Source: an uncultured Actinomycetes bacterium
GTDB lineage: Bacteria > Actinomycetota > Actinomycetes > Mycobacteriales > Nakamurellaceae
Assembly (NCBI GenBank): GCA_937926105.1
Contig: CALANS010000064.1
Span: 1 to 64,000, forward strand
Reading direction: 5' to 3'
DNA length: 64,000 nucleotides
The notes under the pieces are model-generated. The model ran no database searches. It saw only the letters and a program-made list of their open reading frames with translations, and was not told the origin of the DNA. Positions within the stretch are counted from its first letter, which is position 1; the number at the start of each line of letters is the position of its first letter. Made by a program: the position numbers and the translations under genes. Below are positions 1 through 8,633 of the stretch, in pieces.

Positions 1-110
1 CGAGCACGTTCCCCACCGGCAGCTTGCTGAGCAGGCCACCACCGAGCACGTTCCCCACCGGCAGCTTGCTGAGCAGGCCACCACCGAGCACGTTCCCGAC
101 CAGGCCACCA
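1..110 (-). repeat. 42-bp tandem repeat inside a surface-protein gene
   Basis: Two identical 42-bp units occupy 1-42 and 43-84, and a third partial unit starts at 85. Each unit encodes 14 residues (GNVLGGGLLSKLPV read on the minus strand). The unit length keeps the frame, so repeat number can change without breaking the protein. The array continues beyond the window start, so the copy number is unknown. Confidence 0.9.
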
Positions 111-1237
111 GTTGGTTCCTGCTGGCCAGTCGATGCCGATGTCGGGGTGGCCCCACCCTTGGTAGCGACTGTCACCTCGGGCGAACCCTCGGTGTCAGTC
201 TTGCCCGTGGTGCCGATGGTCACCTTGGGCGAGCCCTTGGTGTCAATGCGGACCGTGGCGGTCTCCGATGATGCGGCGGTCTTTCCCGACGGCTTGGGAG
301 TGGCCGACTGCGGTTGAACATCAGAAACCAGGATCTCTGTCTTGGTGAGATCGTGAGGCCCCGTGGCCGCCGAATCATTCGACGTGGCGGACTTGAGACT
401 GACCTGGGCACCGTTCTTGTGCCCGGTCACCTGAGCGTTACTCCCTACTTCAGCAGCGGGCATCTGCACCGTGGACTTGAGGTCCTTGGACTGCTGCTTC
501 TGCACCGAGGCAGTCGTCGAGGCTTTCACCTCGTGCGACTGCGCTGGGGCGGATCCACTGGCCTGAGCCTGCACGTCCAGTGTCTTCGTCACCGGCTGAT
601 CGGTCGCGGTGTTGCTCACGCTCGTGTCTGCCTGGGGTGCCGGCACGCTGACCGGCTCCGCGGACGCGGTGTGCTTGCCAGCAGACGATGCCGCCGGGTG
701 GTCGTCACCCGAAGCGGATCGCGCCGGCGTAGCGGAACACGACTGTGCCGAGATGGCGGCGTCAGTGGTGCTGTCACTGCGTTGGCTGTGCGTGTTTGTT
801 GCGACCGACGTTGCTGCCTGTGAAGACACGTCGGGACATGCGGGCTCACCAGCGGCAGAACCGGCAACCTCGGACGCGGCCGCCCCAGCACCGGCGGATG
901 CTGGTTGCATCTCGTCGTTCTGAGGCTGGTCCGAGGGCGACAGGAGCTGCGTCACCGAACCGGTGAGTTGCTCCACTCCGCCGACCACGCCGTTGACCAC
1001 TCCGCCTACCAAACCGGCAGGTTCAGGGTTGGTCTTGACGACGTGCTCGGGCGATGCCGCCCCCGCCTGTCCGGGTACAGCCTGCTGCTGTAACACCTGT
1101 GATTGATCGCTCGTTGTCGAAACCACGGACGAGTCGGATCCGGGAGTTTCGGCCGCTTGCGCGACCCCTACTCCGAGGACTGCCAGACCCGCTGCCATGA
1201 TGCCGACCTGGAGCGATCGCCGAACCCATGAACGCAT
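1..1237 (-). CDS. Secreted repeat-containing surface protein, C-terminus outside the window
   Basis: The minus-strand frame is open for 412 codons from ATG at 1237 to the window edge, so the C-terminus is missing. The start is preceded by a good ribosome site (GGAG, about 8 bases away). The N-terminus MRSWVRRSLQVGIMAAG followed by a hydrophobic stretch ending VAQA-AE looks like a Sec signal peptide of about 30 residues. The rest is rich in Ser, Thr, Ala, Gln and Val with almost no aromatic residues. Near the window edge it enters a 14-residue tandem repeat (GNVLGGGLLSKLPV). A GGVVNGVVGGVEQL stretch near residue 75 is of similar type. It is probably an exported cell-wall or matrix protein. It lies 90 bases downstream of another exported protein on the same strand, with a sortase gene nearby. 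I recognise no catalytic domain. Any sorting signal would lie outside the window. Confidence 0.75.
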   Translation of the reverse strand, partial: MRSWVRRSLQVGIMAAGLAVLGVGVAQAAETPGSDSSVVSTTSDQSQVLQQQAVPGQAGAASPEHVVKTNPEPAGLVGGVVNGVVGGVEQLTGSVTQLLSPSDQPQNDEMQPASAGAGAAASEVAGSAAGEPACPDVSSQAATSVATNTHSQRSDSTTDAAISAQSCSATPARSASGDDHPAASSAGKHTASAEPVSVPAPQADTSVSNTATDQPVTKTLDVQAQASGSAPAQSHEVKASTTASVQKQQSKDLKSTVQMPAAEVGSNAQVTGHKNGAQVSLKSATSNDSAATGPHDLTKTEILVSDVQPQSATPKPSGKTAASSETATVRIDTKGSPKVTIGTTGKTDTEGSPEVTVATKGGATPTSASTGQQEPTGGLVGNVLGGGLLSKLPVGNVLGGGLLSKLPVGNVL

Positions 1238-1327
1238 GGGTTGACTCCTCTCCTGGTAGAACCGAGATTCGAGTGCGCAGCCCGCTGACTGCGAGCGCGC
1301 GGAACTGAATCGAGTCCGCCAGGAGGG

Positions 1328-3475
1328 TTAAGCGGGGGAGGTCGGTGGCTTGGTCGCGTCGCCCTTCGGGACTCGCTTGCCGTCTCGATCCTGCATTCCG
1401 AGGAATGCGACATCGATGTTCCAGCGATCCCCGAAGAATGCAGCGGAGGCGCCTGCCCCCGCATTCGAACCACTCGAGTTTGAGGAGTCACCGGATCCGC
1501 TCGGCGCGCCGGGTACCGCAGGGGACTGTGGCGCGCTCGGGACCGATGGCGTAGCGGGCGCCCACGGCGCCGAGGTGCGAATGGTGGTGGCAGTGCTGGC
1601 GGCGTGCCCACGTGCCTGCGTGGAGGTGCGCACGGTTGCCGTGGCCGGGAGCTCGTCACCGGTGCGCACCGTCGTCACCGCGCTGTCATCGACCTGACCG
1701 AGGTCGGCAGGCGCCGCGAGGCCAATCAGCCTGTCAGTGGGAACCACGGCAGCAAAGTCCGAGCCGATCGTCGGCACCGAACCAGCCGCGACGACCCGGG
1801 CCTGCGGCAGTGCAGGCAGTGCAATGTTGGCAGGAAACGTCCCCTGGAATACCGACGATCCGACGGCGACCGTGCTGGCGGCGATACCGCCGACGGCTGT
1901 CGGGTCGAGGGACCCGAACGACAACGTTGTGGTGACGACTGCGGCATCCGACGAGCCGACCTCGTCGCTCGTCGACGGCCCCGAGGAACCCAGCAGGCCC
2001 GACAGGAACCCGGCCGGCGACGGCGTCGCCTCACCTATCAGCGCGGGCGTTAGGTCCGAAATCGAGCTGTCCAGGTCGGCAATCGAAGCGATCGCAGCGG
2101 TCGTGACGACGACCGGGCCGGCGAGATGGGTAGCGGGCTTCACGGCCACGTCGGTTGCCATCGTGACGGCCGGCGCAGCGGTATCCGCGACGGTCTCGAT
2201 GACCGGTGCTGCGATGCCGGAGACGGGTGCGACGGCCACGCCGGCCACGGTCTCGACGACCGGATCGGCTAGGTGAGTGACGGGCCCAACGGCGACATCG
2301 GCGGTCATCTTGACCACCGGGGCGGCGGTGTCAGCCACGGTTTCGACGACGGGTGTGGCGAGGTTGGTGACGGGCTTCACGGCGGTGTCCGCGACCGTCT
2401 CGACGACCGGCGCCAGGGACGACTCCAGCGCTGTGGTCACCGGTTCGACGGCTTTCGTGATCTCCCCCACCGCGGGCAGCGCCGGCCCGGCCAACGTGTC
2501 GATCGATGCCCGTAGCGGACCCACGGCGGGCTGCAGTGTCTTTCCGAGAGCGTCCGTCACCGGAGTGGCGGCCTGCGCCACGGGGCTGAGGATAGGTCCG
2601 GTGAGCCGACCCAGCGGCTCGGTCCGATCAGTGAGCAGCCCGAGCAGTCCGCCTTCCTCCGCGGAGCCCATCATGGATGATTGCTGTTGCATACCAACGA
2701 AAGTCGAGTGTGCTCTAGTCGAGTGGTGGCCGATCGAAGCGGTGCCCGAACCTTGCGTTGCCGCGACGGTCGCCTTTGTGGAAGTGCTGCCGGTTGAGTG
2801 AGTTTCGGATTTCACTACCGACTTTGGGACGGCCGAATGGTCCTGCTTAGTTTGTGTAGCAACGGCTTTCGTTGATGTGATATCGGATTGATCGGCCTGC
2901 GCAAATGACGAATGATCGCTGGTCGTCGAAGAGTGGCTCGGCGAGACTGGGGCCGTCTTCTGGTGGTGTCCATTGGCGCTCTCGGCCGGCATTGCTGGTG
3001 AGCTCCCCGGTAACGCGGAACTACCGAGAACGGTTTGTGCAGAAGCACTGTCAGCGCTCTTTGGCCCGCCGGTGGTGGTTGTCGACGCGGCGCCCATGGA
3101 TGTCGGCTCCGTGGCGCTGTGCGGGTCGGCGGGTGTGGTCTCGAGCAGTTCCTTGACGGCGTCGACAACCTCGTGGACGCTCCCGTTGGAGGCATTCGAT
3201 TCCGTGCCGTCGTCCAACAGTGAGGTCAGATCCAACAGGCCGCTGCTCGAACCTGGGTGAGCGGTGGAACCAGTGGAGGTGGTCTCGGTATCCGTGGCGG
3301 GGGATCGACTCGGTGCGGCGGATGCCGACGGCGCGCCCACGATGGCCAGGGTGAGCCATCCGGCGACGACCAGTCCACCGAGCATTCCTAGGCGAACCAA
3401 CGGCCGGAAAGACCGACCGCCCGGGTGCTGCGAGCAGGCGGCATCAAGCAGATGCTCGACGCACTTCCCCCGCAT
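1328..3475 (-). CDS. Large secreted repeat-rich surface protein
   Basis: The product is 715 residues from ATG at 3475, chosen because GGAGGG sits about 8 bases upstream; an earlier start at 3547 lacks such a site. Residues 1-50 form a long signal sequence with a hydrophobic core (MLGGLVVAGWLTLAIVG) and a likely cut after ASA. Residues 50-280 are a Ser/Thr/His-rich, low-complexity, probably disordered region. Residues about 290-480 carry an amphipathic repeat of about 20 residues around PVVETVADTA, seen at least four times with variants. The C-terminal third is Ala/Ser/Thr-rich and ends in a polar tail (WNIDVAFLGMQDRDG). No transmembrane anchor or LPXTG-type signal is visible at the C-terminus. 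A secreted structural or adhesive role is an inference. It is probably co-transcribed with the downstream exported protein ending at 1237. Confidence 0.75.
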   Translation of the reverse strand: MRGKCVEHLLDAACSQHPGGRSFRPLVRLGMLGGLVVAGWLTLAIVGAPSASAAPSRSPATDTETTSTGSTAHPGSSSGLLDLTSLLDDGTESNASNGSVHEVVDAVKELLETTPADPHSATEPTSMGAASTTTTGGPKSADSASAQTVLGSSALPGSSPAMPAESANGHHQKTAPVSPSHSSTTSDHSSFAQADQSDITSTKAVATQTKQDHSAVPKSVVKSETHSTGSTSTKATVAATQGSGTASIGHHSTRAHSTFVGMQQQSSMMGSAEEGGLLGLLTDRTEPLGRLTGPILSPVAQAATPVTDALGKTLQPAVGPLRASIDTLAGPALPAVGEITKAVEPVTTALESSLAPVVETVADTAVKPVTNLATPVVETVADTAAPVVKMTADVAVGPVTHLADPVVETVAGVAVAPVSGIAAPVIETVADTAAPAVTMATDVAVKPATHLAGPVVVTTAAIASIADLDSSISDLTPALIGEATPSPAGFLSGLLGSSGPSTSDEVGSSDAAVVTTTLSFGSLDPTAVGGIAASTVAVGSSVFQGTFPANIALPALPQARVVAAGSVPTIGSDFAAVVPTDRLIGLAAPADLGQVDDSAVTTVRTGDELPATATVRTSTQARGHAASTATTIRTSAPWAPATPSVPSAPQSPAVPGAPSGSGDSSNSSGSNAGAGASAAFFGDRWNIDVAFLGMQDRDGKRVPKGDATKPPTSPA

Positions 3476-3589
3476 GGCAACTACCCTCCGTACGCCTGAC
3501 ATCACGCACTGTGTAGATACGGTAAGCCTCTCGGTGACGGAGTGCAAGCGGTTCGTTCGGGCAATTGGTGCCGACGGGTAATAGCACTG

Positions 3590-3862
3590 TCACCCGATCG
3601 GCCTTCCCGGTCGGAGTTCCTTCGAGCGAAGTGGAAATTCATTTCCGTTGTTGAACTGCTTGGACAGCTGGCCGACCTTCTCGGTGATGGCGTCTGCCAC
3701 CAGGCCGGACAGGCTGCGGTACCCGAGGCGATATGAACCCGTTGCTACTACGGCGTTGCGGGCTGACTCGGCAACCTGTTCCGGTACGTATACCGTCAAT
3801 TGCACCTTTTCGGCGCGGCTCTGCCGGTGTCTGCCGACGTGTGCGTTGAACTCACCTGACAT
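3590..3862 (-). CDS. Ribbon-helix-helix ParB-like (centromere-binding type) protein
   Basis: This 90-residue protein starts at ATG 3862, with a GGTGGGG-type ribosome site about 8 bases upstream. After a basic N-terminus (VGRHRQSRAEK) comes VQLTVYVPEQVAESARNAV, a beta-strand followed by a helix typical of RHH DNA-binding proteins. A second helix follows (YRSLSGLVADAITEKV). The tail, with N-N-G-N-E-F-P and RPGRPIG, resembles the small ParB-like partition proteins of actinobacterial plasmids as I remember them. No ParA ATPase gene is visible. It is probably a DNA-binding remnant or a cargo regulator of a mobile element. It could instead regulate the flanking surface-protein genes. It reads the same way as the surface proteins and divergently from the sortase. 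Confidence 0.65.
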   Translation of the reverse strand: MSGEFNAHVGRHRQSRAEKVQLTVYVPEQVAESARNAVVATGSYRLGYRSLSGLVADAITEKVGQLSKQFNNGNEFPLRSKELRPGRPIG

Positions 3863-3967
3863 GTCATCCCCCACCTTCAATTAAAGCATTGCCAGTAATA
3901 ACTGGAAACCTCCGCGACCCCTTCCCTCGGATTACTATCGACCGCAAAGACACCACCACGGCGACAA

Positions 3968-4909
3968 ATGAGAATAACTGTGAGTCACATCAGAGGTGCA
4001 GGTGGGGGGTCCGCGCGGACGCCGTCCGGTGGCAGAGCGGTGCCGCGGCGGGCTCGTGCGTGGTTGCACCTCCACAGGGTGATGCTGCTCGTGGCGCTGG
4101 CCGCCACATTGGCAGTACTCGGCGGTGTTCTGACCGTCCTGTCAAGGCCCGCGGGCGGAGCACCGCAGCCGCCGCTTGCCGACGAGACCTCGGGTGTGCC
4201 GACGGCATCGAGCTCGTGGTCCTCCTCGCCGGTGGCCTCCCCGGAACTCACAGGCCGGCCGACGACAAGCACGGTCATCGATGGCGGACATCCGCAGCCT
4301 TCAGCGGAAGCCTCTAGCGCTCTCGTGGCGTCGGCGCCAACCGATCGCGTGTCGGCTTCGCATTTCGATACCGAGGCGAATCACGGCACGATCGGCGCCA
4401 TCGGCGCCACCGACCTGCGACAGCCGCGCGACCCCGTCATGCCTCGATCGATCCCCGCTTCCATCGAAATCCCGTCCATCGGCGTGCAGTCCCAGCTGCT
4501 GCAGCTCGGCTTGAACGACGACGGAACCGTTGAGGTACCACCCTTGAATGCTCAACCGTCGCAGGCTGGTTGGTACCAATATTCACCGACGCCTGGAGAG
4601 ATCGGTCCGTCGGTGATCTTGGGGCATGTGGACTCCGCGGCCAGCGGCCCGGCGGTCTTCTTCCGGCTCGGCGCGCTGAAGCCGGGCGATCGGATCCTGA
4701 TACACCGCGCGGACGGAACCACCGCGGTTTTCCGAGTCGATCGCGACGTCCGATATCCGAAAGCCCACTTCCCGACCACCAAGGTCTACGGCGACATCGA
4801 TCACGCGGGTCTGCGCCTGATCACCTGCGGCGGCTCGTTCGACTTCTCCACCCGGCATTACCAGGACAACATCGTTGTCTACGCGTCCCTGGTGGCCGCC
4901 AAGCCTTAG
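3968..4909 (+). CDS. Class F-type sortase (cysteine transpeptidase)
   Basis: This 313-residue protein has one N-terminal membrane segment (about residues 38-58, VMLLVALAATLAVLGGVL), a Ser/Thr/Pro-rich linker, and a sortase domain from about residue 155 (PASIEIPSIGVQSQLLQLGL). The catalytic triad is visible: His in LGHVDS, Cys in LITCGGSFD, and Arg in the following STRHYQDN. This is the arrangement of class F enzymes. Such enzymes cut a C-terminal sorting signal and join the protein to the cell wall or to another protein outside the membrane. It is divergent from the RHH gene and close to two exported proteins that are candidate substrates. Neither shows a visible sorting signal in this window, so the pairing is an inference. 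An alternative GTG start lies four codons downstream. Confidence 0.85.
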   Translation: MRITVSHIRGAGGGSARTPSGGRAVPRRARAWLHLHRVMLLVALAATLAVLGGVLTVLSRPAGGAPQPPLADETSGVPTASSSWSSSPVASPELTGRPTTSTVIDGGHPQPSAEASSALVASAPTDRVSASHFDTEANHGTIGAIGATDLRQPRDPVMPRSIPASIEIPSIGVQSQLLQLGLNDDGTVEVPPLNAQPSQAGWYQYSPTPGEIGPSVILGHVDSAASGPAVFFRLGALKPGDRILIHRADGTTAVFRVDRDVRYPKAHFPTTKVYGDIDHAGLRLITCGGSFDFSTRHYQDNIVVYASLVAAKP

Positions 4910-5316
4910 GTTGCCGGTGCAACCGCCCGGTCTCGCGGGCCGAGGCGATCGACGTCGCGCAAAGCAAAATAGCAGCAATGCCAGTAATGGCCCGCAACCG
5001 TCCGGTCAGCGCGTGCGACGCCGCAGCGCCATTCCGGCCGCCACCGCGCCGCCCAAGGCCTCGACGCCCAGCGCCGTCGGACGCCGATCTTGGCAGCCTT
5101 GTGCCCGGTCCGGTAGTCCCGAATCTGCCAGCCGCGCTGGCGGGCCAGGTCTCGCAGCGCCGCGAGCCACGATGCAGACCTAGTACGTGGCTGGCGTCGG
5201 CTGCACACATGAGTTGATATGCGTCACCGTTTGGGCCGTTCGGGTCAAATTCCGGGACCGGGGTGTCATATGAACGCGGCCTTCGCAGCCTGATCACGTC
5301 AACCGAGACGGGTCGC
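4910..5316. other. Gap between sortase and DUF1801 genes holding a decayed gene fragment
   Basis: The only recognisable content is the HAD phosphatase 3' remnant at 5006-5170. Short reading frames cross both strands, but none has a convincing start, ribosome site or family resemblance. I looked for a copy of the tRNA-Arg 3' end, which would mark an element boundary, and saw none. Confidence 0.5.
5006..5170 (-). pseudogene. Remnant of the 3' end of a HAD-IB phosphatase gene
   Basis: Read on the minus strand, this segment encodes ALRDLARQRGWQIRDYRTG followed by HKAAKIGV. That closely matches the C-terminus of the intact HAD gene at 9115-10098 ([19 protein letters not shown]). A one-base frameshift follows, after which the rest of the match resumes (ALGGAVAAGMALRRR against [15 protein letters not shown]) and ends at a TGA at 5008-5006. 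By eye the best 84 bases are about 87 percent identical to 9179-9275. Only about the last 50 codons are present, with no start. It is a duplicated or imported fragment left by recombination, in the same orientation as the intact gene about 4 kb away. Confidence 0.8.
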
Positions 5317-5700
5317 CTAGCGGTCCCCCGTGCTGACCGAGTTTGGCGACTCGGCCGACTCGCGTTGAACGACGATGGCGGCGGCGATACGCGAGATCAG
5401 GTCATAGGGCACCTCGGCGCGGTGCGGGAAGCTGACCGTGTCCTTGCTCGACCGGTGCAGCGCCACCTCTGATTCGAGCGGCTCGGGCAGGACAGGCACC
5501 GGGTACAGGGCGATGTGGTTCTTCCAGCCGGCGTAATGCAGTCCATACCGACCGCCGAGCATGATCGCGGGCATGCCGTAGCGAATCGTCTCGACGGCGC
5601 CGGGCATCTGATCCAGGATCACCGTCCGGACCGTGCGGAGCCGGTCGGCTACGTCATCGGGGAACCCAGCGATGTAAGCCTCGACATCTGCCTCAGTCAT
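5317..5700 (-). CDS. DUF1801 (YdhG-like) family protein
   Basis: This 127-residue cytosolic protein has the DUF1801 pattern: an N-terminal helical segment (VEAYIAGFPDDVADRLRTVR), then PGAVETIRYGMPAIML, then a strand region with HYAGWKNHIALYPVP. ATG 5700 is preferred because AAGGAG lies 9 bases upstream; the ATG at 5709 abuts that site. The family has no firmly established biochemical function, although a Bacillus member has been called an iron chaperone. It stands alone between a pseudogene remnant and a dead integrase, so it is likely passenger DNA in an accessory region. Confidence 0.8.
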   Translation of the reverse strand: MTEADVEAYIAGFPDDVADRLRTVRTVILDQMPGAVETIRYGMPAIMLGGRYGLHYAGWKNHIALYPVPVLPEPLESEVALHRSSKDTVSFPHRAEVPYDLISRIAAAIVVQRESAESPNSVSTGDR

Positions 5701-5877
5701 TGGTGCCATCTCCTTCTCCGGCCTTCATGTACTGACCTGTTCGTCATGAACCATCATGAACATCATGATCCCCGCAAGACGCCGGCCTAGTCCGAAACTG
5801 CCGTCGCGTCGCTCGGCGGTCGTTCGATTCCGCGCATGCACCCCCGCGGGAATGGAGTAGGAGACGGTTGGGTGGGG

Positions 5878-7093
5878 CTACCCGGTCAACTGTCGGCCTG
5901 CCGGCATTGCCAAGTCGAGCGTGGTGGCCATATCGTCGGGAAGATCTTGCACTTTGATCCAGGTAGGTGTTCAGAGTCGCTGGGTCATCCCACCCCATGT
6001 GGCGCATGATCCGGTTGGTGTCCCACCCCGCGCGGTGTATTTGAGTGGTGACGAACTTCCTGGCGCCGTGACTTCGATGCCACGTGGCTCCGTGCTCGTT
6101 GAACAACACCTTGACGATCTTGCCGACGTTGGTGGGGTGGCGCCACGCTTTCGGCTTGGTTGGCGCGCCAAACACCGGCATCGCAGAACGCGCGGTGATC
6201 CACGCCGAGAGCGTGGGCGCGCTCCGTCAGCAGCGCCGCCAGGCTGGGGGACAGAGGCAGCACACGGCATCGGGCCGGAGGACTTGGTGATGCCCCGCGT
6301 CGTGCCCTCGCCAGCGATCCAGCCAAGCGTGCCGTTGATCGACACCCGGCCCGGCGGAACCGTCACCACATCGTCAATTTCGCGACGTGTGCCGCGCCCC
6401 ACGGGCGGACTTTCACCGTGACCGGCGATGTGCCAAGGTTCAGGTCAGACCACCTGATCGCTAGTGCCTCGGAGAGCCGGACACCGAGCGAGAACAACAG
6501 GTGGACAAGGTCATAGATGTCTTGCCCATTGGCCATCGTCGCGCCCCTCGGGGCGCGGGTGCCCTTGCCGATTCTCCTGCCCGCCCTCGGGTGAGCCGCA
6601 AGCGCTGTCAGCAGCCCGCGCACCTCGTCGTCGGTTGGTGCTCGATCGTGGTCTAGCCCATCGGCGCGCTTGTCGAGAGTGCGCGGGTCGAGAGGGTCGG
6701 ACTTCTGGTACTTGATCGCGGACACCTTGTTGACCGCGATGAGGTCCTTGCTGACGGCAAGGCTGAAGACGTTCCGCAGGATGCCCCGGGCTCGCTCGGC
6801 AGAGGCCGGACCGTGCCCCTCGGCCACCGTGAAGATGCACTTCTTGATGTCGTGCTCACTGACCGATCGCGGGATCTTATTCTCGATGGCTGCGAATGCC
6901 CGGCGGGCCGGAACCTTGGTGCGCGACTGCGTCAGTTGTGTGTGCCGCCCACGGCGGTCCTCTCCGAGCAGGGCGGCAATCGCATACCCGTAATTCTGGC
7001 GGGTGCGCGTGTGCACGCCGCGTGCCTTGTCCAGCCCGTCGCGGTACTCGATCAGCAAGTCACGCAGCGTGGTGGTGGTGTCCCTTCCGCCAT
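5878..7093 (-). pseudogene. Tyrosine recombinase (phage-type integrase), frameshifted
   Basis: The product can only be followed by changing frame. The core-binding domain reads from about 7082 (LRDLLIEYRDGLDKARG) to the first catalytic arginine box (LGVRLSEALAIRWSDL, near 6440). The frame then shifts near 6390 (VSINGTLGWIAGEGTTRGI), near 6280 (RVLPLSPSLAALLTERAHAL), near 6180 (WRHPTNVGKIVKVLFNEHGA) and near 5955, ending at a TAG at 5880-5878. A further shift close to the likely ATG at 7093 is possible. The remaining catalytic boxes are recognisable: HRSHGARKF, IMRHMGWDD and the tyrosine in LNTYLDQ. With at least four lesions it cannot make a working enzyme. It is probably the integrase of an old element that used the nearby tRNA-Arg. 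I saw no excisionase gene. Confidence 0.85.
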
Positions 7094-7307
7094 GCGTGAG
7101 GGGGCGGCGGAGTAGAGCGATACGCGGATCGACCGGTCAAGCCGTCGAGGCCTGCTACGCAGCGGGAGGCGAAGGCGCTGTACTGCGGGCTCGACGTACC
7201 GAAGTTGGCGTTCACACTTCGGCAGGCGGAAACTGTTGCGTCAGTGCCCACGTCGATGTTGACTGACGCCATTTACGGGCGGCCTGGGTCTCTGGTGGCT
7301 CTGCAGC

Positions 7308-7589
7308 GTGACGCTGTGCGTGTACTACTACGTCTGGTATCACCGGATCAACCAGGAGTTCGCCGCCGTTCTCGGTGAGCCGGTCCACCCGAACGGGAGC
7401 ACGTTCAGGCGGCGCTGCAGGTACCGCGTGTGCGAGGCGAACCACGGCAAGGCGCACGTCGTCGTCACCTATCCCGACGGTCTGCGAGCGGACATCCCGG
7501 GGCCGCTACACGACTGGGCGGCCGCACAGAAGCCAACCGGCGAGATCATGGCCGCCGGGGCGGCGAACCCAGCCGCAGGCCGCGCCTAG
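7308..7589 (+). CDS. Small protein with a DUF4234-like membrane motif, possibly a 5'-truncated gene
   Basis: The frame starts at GTG 7308 and encodes 93 residues. It begins LCVYYYVWYHRINQEF, which resembles the end of the first membrane segment of DUF4234-type proteins (YxxWYxxINxE). The codons just upstream continue the resemblance (GGLGLWWLCS) but are cut off by a TGA at about 7263, so the original start seems lost. The rest is polar (VVVTYPDGLRADIPGPLHDW) and unfamiliar. I saw no clear ribosome site. It may be a decayed fragment or a small gene that was re-started. It lies between the dead integrase and a membrane-protein gene. Confidence 0.35.
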   Translation: MTLCVYYYVWYHRINQEFAAVLGEPVHPNGSTFRRRCRYRVCEANHGKAHVVVTYPDGLRADIPGPLHDWAAAQKPTGEIMAAGAANPAAGRA

Positions 7590-7667
7590 CGTGGACGTTC
7601 GGTCCGCTGTCGAGCAGGCTTCGATCTGACCGACACGCTCGGACCCGGTGCGTTGCGGTAGATGGGC

Positions 7668-8102
7668 TCAGTCCGGGATCACCCCTTCGGGCGGCTCAGC
7701 TTCATTCATCGGCGGAGCGTGATCGCCTCGCGACTCATTCTTCTGAGCGGCCGTGCCGTCACCGCTTGCCCCGTCGGAATTGCCACCCCGCAGCGCGGAT
7801 GCCGTCTGCGCTGGTCGTGCTGGTTGTGCACGTCCTCTGTTTCGTGGTGAAATCCCGGTGGATAGCTCGCGCACATTGGCTAGGAGGAAGAGCACGCTGG
7901 CCGCAAGCCCACCGATAGCCCAAATCTCTTGCTCCCCGGTCGTGGTGGAGACGGATGTCATGACGTGAATATTCGCTGATGCTGCGACGATTTGATCGGC
8001 GATGTTCTGCCGACCCATATCTTCCTTTTGAATATCTGGCAGCCCGGTCAGCCGATCGATTTTGGTCATATATTCCGATATTGCGGCCCCTGCCTTGTCC
8101 AT
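7668..8102 (-). CDS. Hypothetical membrane protein (C-terminal part of a possible interrupted gene)
   Basis: From ATG 8102 the frame encodes 144 residues: a polar helical N-terminal half (DRLTGLPDIQKEDMGRQNI), one membrane segment (IWAIGGLAASVLFLLANV, about residues 60-77) and a disordered polar tail. There is no good ribosome site. The same frame continues upstream through a TAG at 8129-8127 into a second hydrophobic segment that would start at ATG 8252. The unit may therefore once have been a two-helix membrane protein of about 194 residues, now broken by one nonsense change. I do not recognise the family. Confidence 0.45.
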   Translation of the reverse strand: MDKAGAAISEYMTKIDRLTGLPDIQKEDMGRQNIADQIVAASANIHVMTSVSTTTGEQEIWAIGGLAASVLFLLANVRELSTGISPRNRGRAQPARPAQTASALRGGNSDGASGDGTAAQKNESRGDHAPPMNEAEPPEGVIPD

Positions 8103-8126
8103 ATTGGATTCTATCGAAGATAGTAG

Positions 8127-8252
8127 CTACCCCAATACGACAATCGTGCAGAGCGCCAGGACAATGTAGGTAACGGGCCAACCGGGGCTCTTGAAACGTG
8201 ATGCTTTCGCTGCACGTGCGCGGGAATGTCCTGTCGTCTCCGGTGGCGTCAT
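8127..8252 (-). pseudogene. Possible N-terminal half of the interrupted membrane protein
   Basis: This 41-codon frame (ATG 8252 to TAG 8127) encodes a basic N-terminus and one membrane segment (WPVTYIVLALCTIVVLG). It is in the same frame as the protein at 7668-8102, with only nine codons between the TAG and the downstream ATG. No ribosome site is visible, so it may be an inactive fragment. Confidence 0.35.
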
Positions 8253-8334
8253 TACGGCAGCCCAGGGCGCCGAGCGTTAGTGCCGGCATCACTCGGATGG
8301 CTGAAAGCTCCGCGGCCTGCTCGGATAGCCGAAA

Positions 8335-8366
8335 GCCGCCCCCCAGCCCGGAGGCTGAGGGGCGGC
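8335..8366. repeat. GC-rich inverted repeat (hairpin)
   Basis: GCCGCCCC at 8335-8342 pairs with GGGGCGGC at 8359-8366, and AGCC/GGCT extends the stem inside. There is no T-run on either side. It could be a terminator for either strand or a structural site. Confidence 0.5.
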
Positions 8367-8592
8367 GCTGGGGTTTGTGCCGGCGGCGGGTGAGATGGGG
8401 GTCGGTTCCGCCGCCGGCGACGGCCCAGGGGGGTAGGGCCGTCTGGGTGACCATAACCCGAACAGCCGTAGGCCGCTCTCACCCCCAAGGGTGGATGGCG
8501 GCATAGCGCGCGGCGCATCTGGGTATCCAGGCGGCACGCGCGATCCTGGCAGCCTCGGCGGGGGCCTGGCTGCCGACCCCCTGGAGCGCGCG

Positions 8593-8633
8593 AGCCGTCC
8601 CGCCATCCCAGCCACGGGGATGGCGGGACGGCT
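8593..8633. repeat. 17-bp perfect inverted repeat with 7-base loop
   Basis: AGCCGTCCCGCCATCCC at 8593-8609 pairs perfectly with 8617-8633 around a 7-base loop. It lies about 360 bases downstream of the tRNA-Arg 3' end on the minus strand. It could act as a terminator, although no T-run follows it on either strand. Confidence 0.65.

Noticed and set aside
1023..1229. 68-codon minus-strand frame starting at 1229
   Set aside because: It lies in another frame over the exported protein, whose start at 1237 has a good ribosome site and signal peptide.
1600..1680. LPATA-like sequence inside the 715-residue surface protein
   Set aside because: It is internal, with no hydrophobic anchor or basic tail after it, so it is not a sortase sorting signal.
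2277..2801. 174-codon plus-strand frame rich in Thr and Val
   Set aside because: It is the mirror of the repeat region of the minus-strand surface protein, and has no ribosome site.
5800..5850. Sequence resembling a tRNA T-arm (GGTCGTTCGATTCC)
   Set aside because: No cloverleaf forms around it and it does not match the tRNA-Arg 3' end, so it is not an attachment site.
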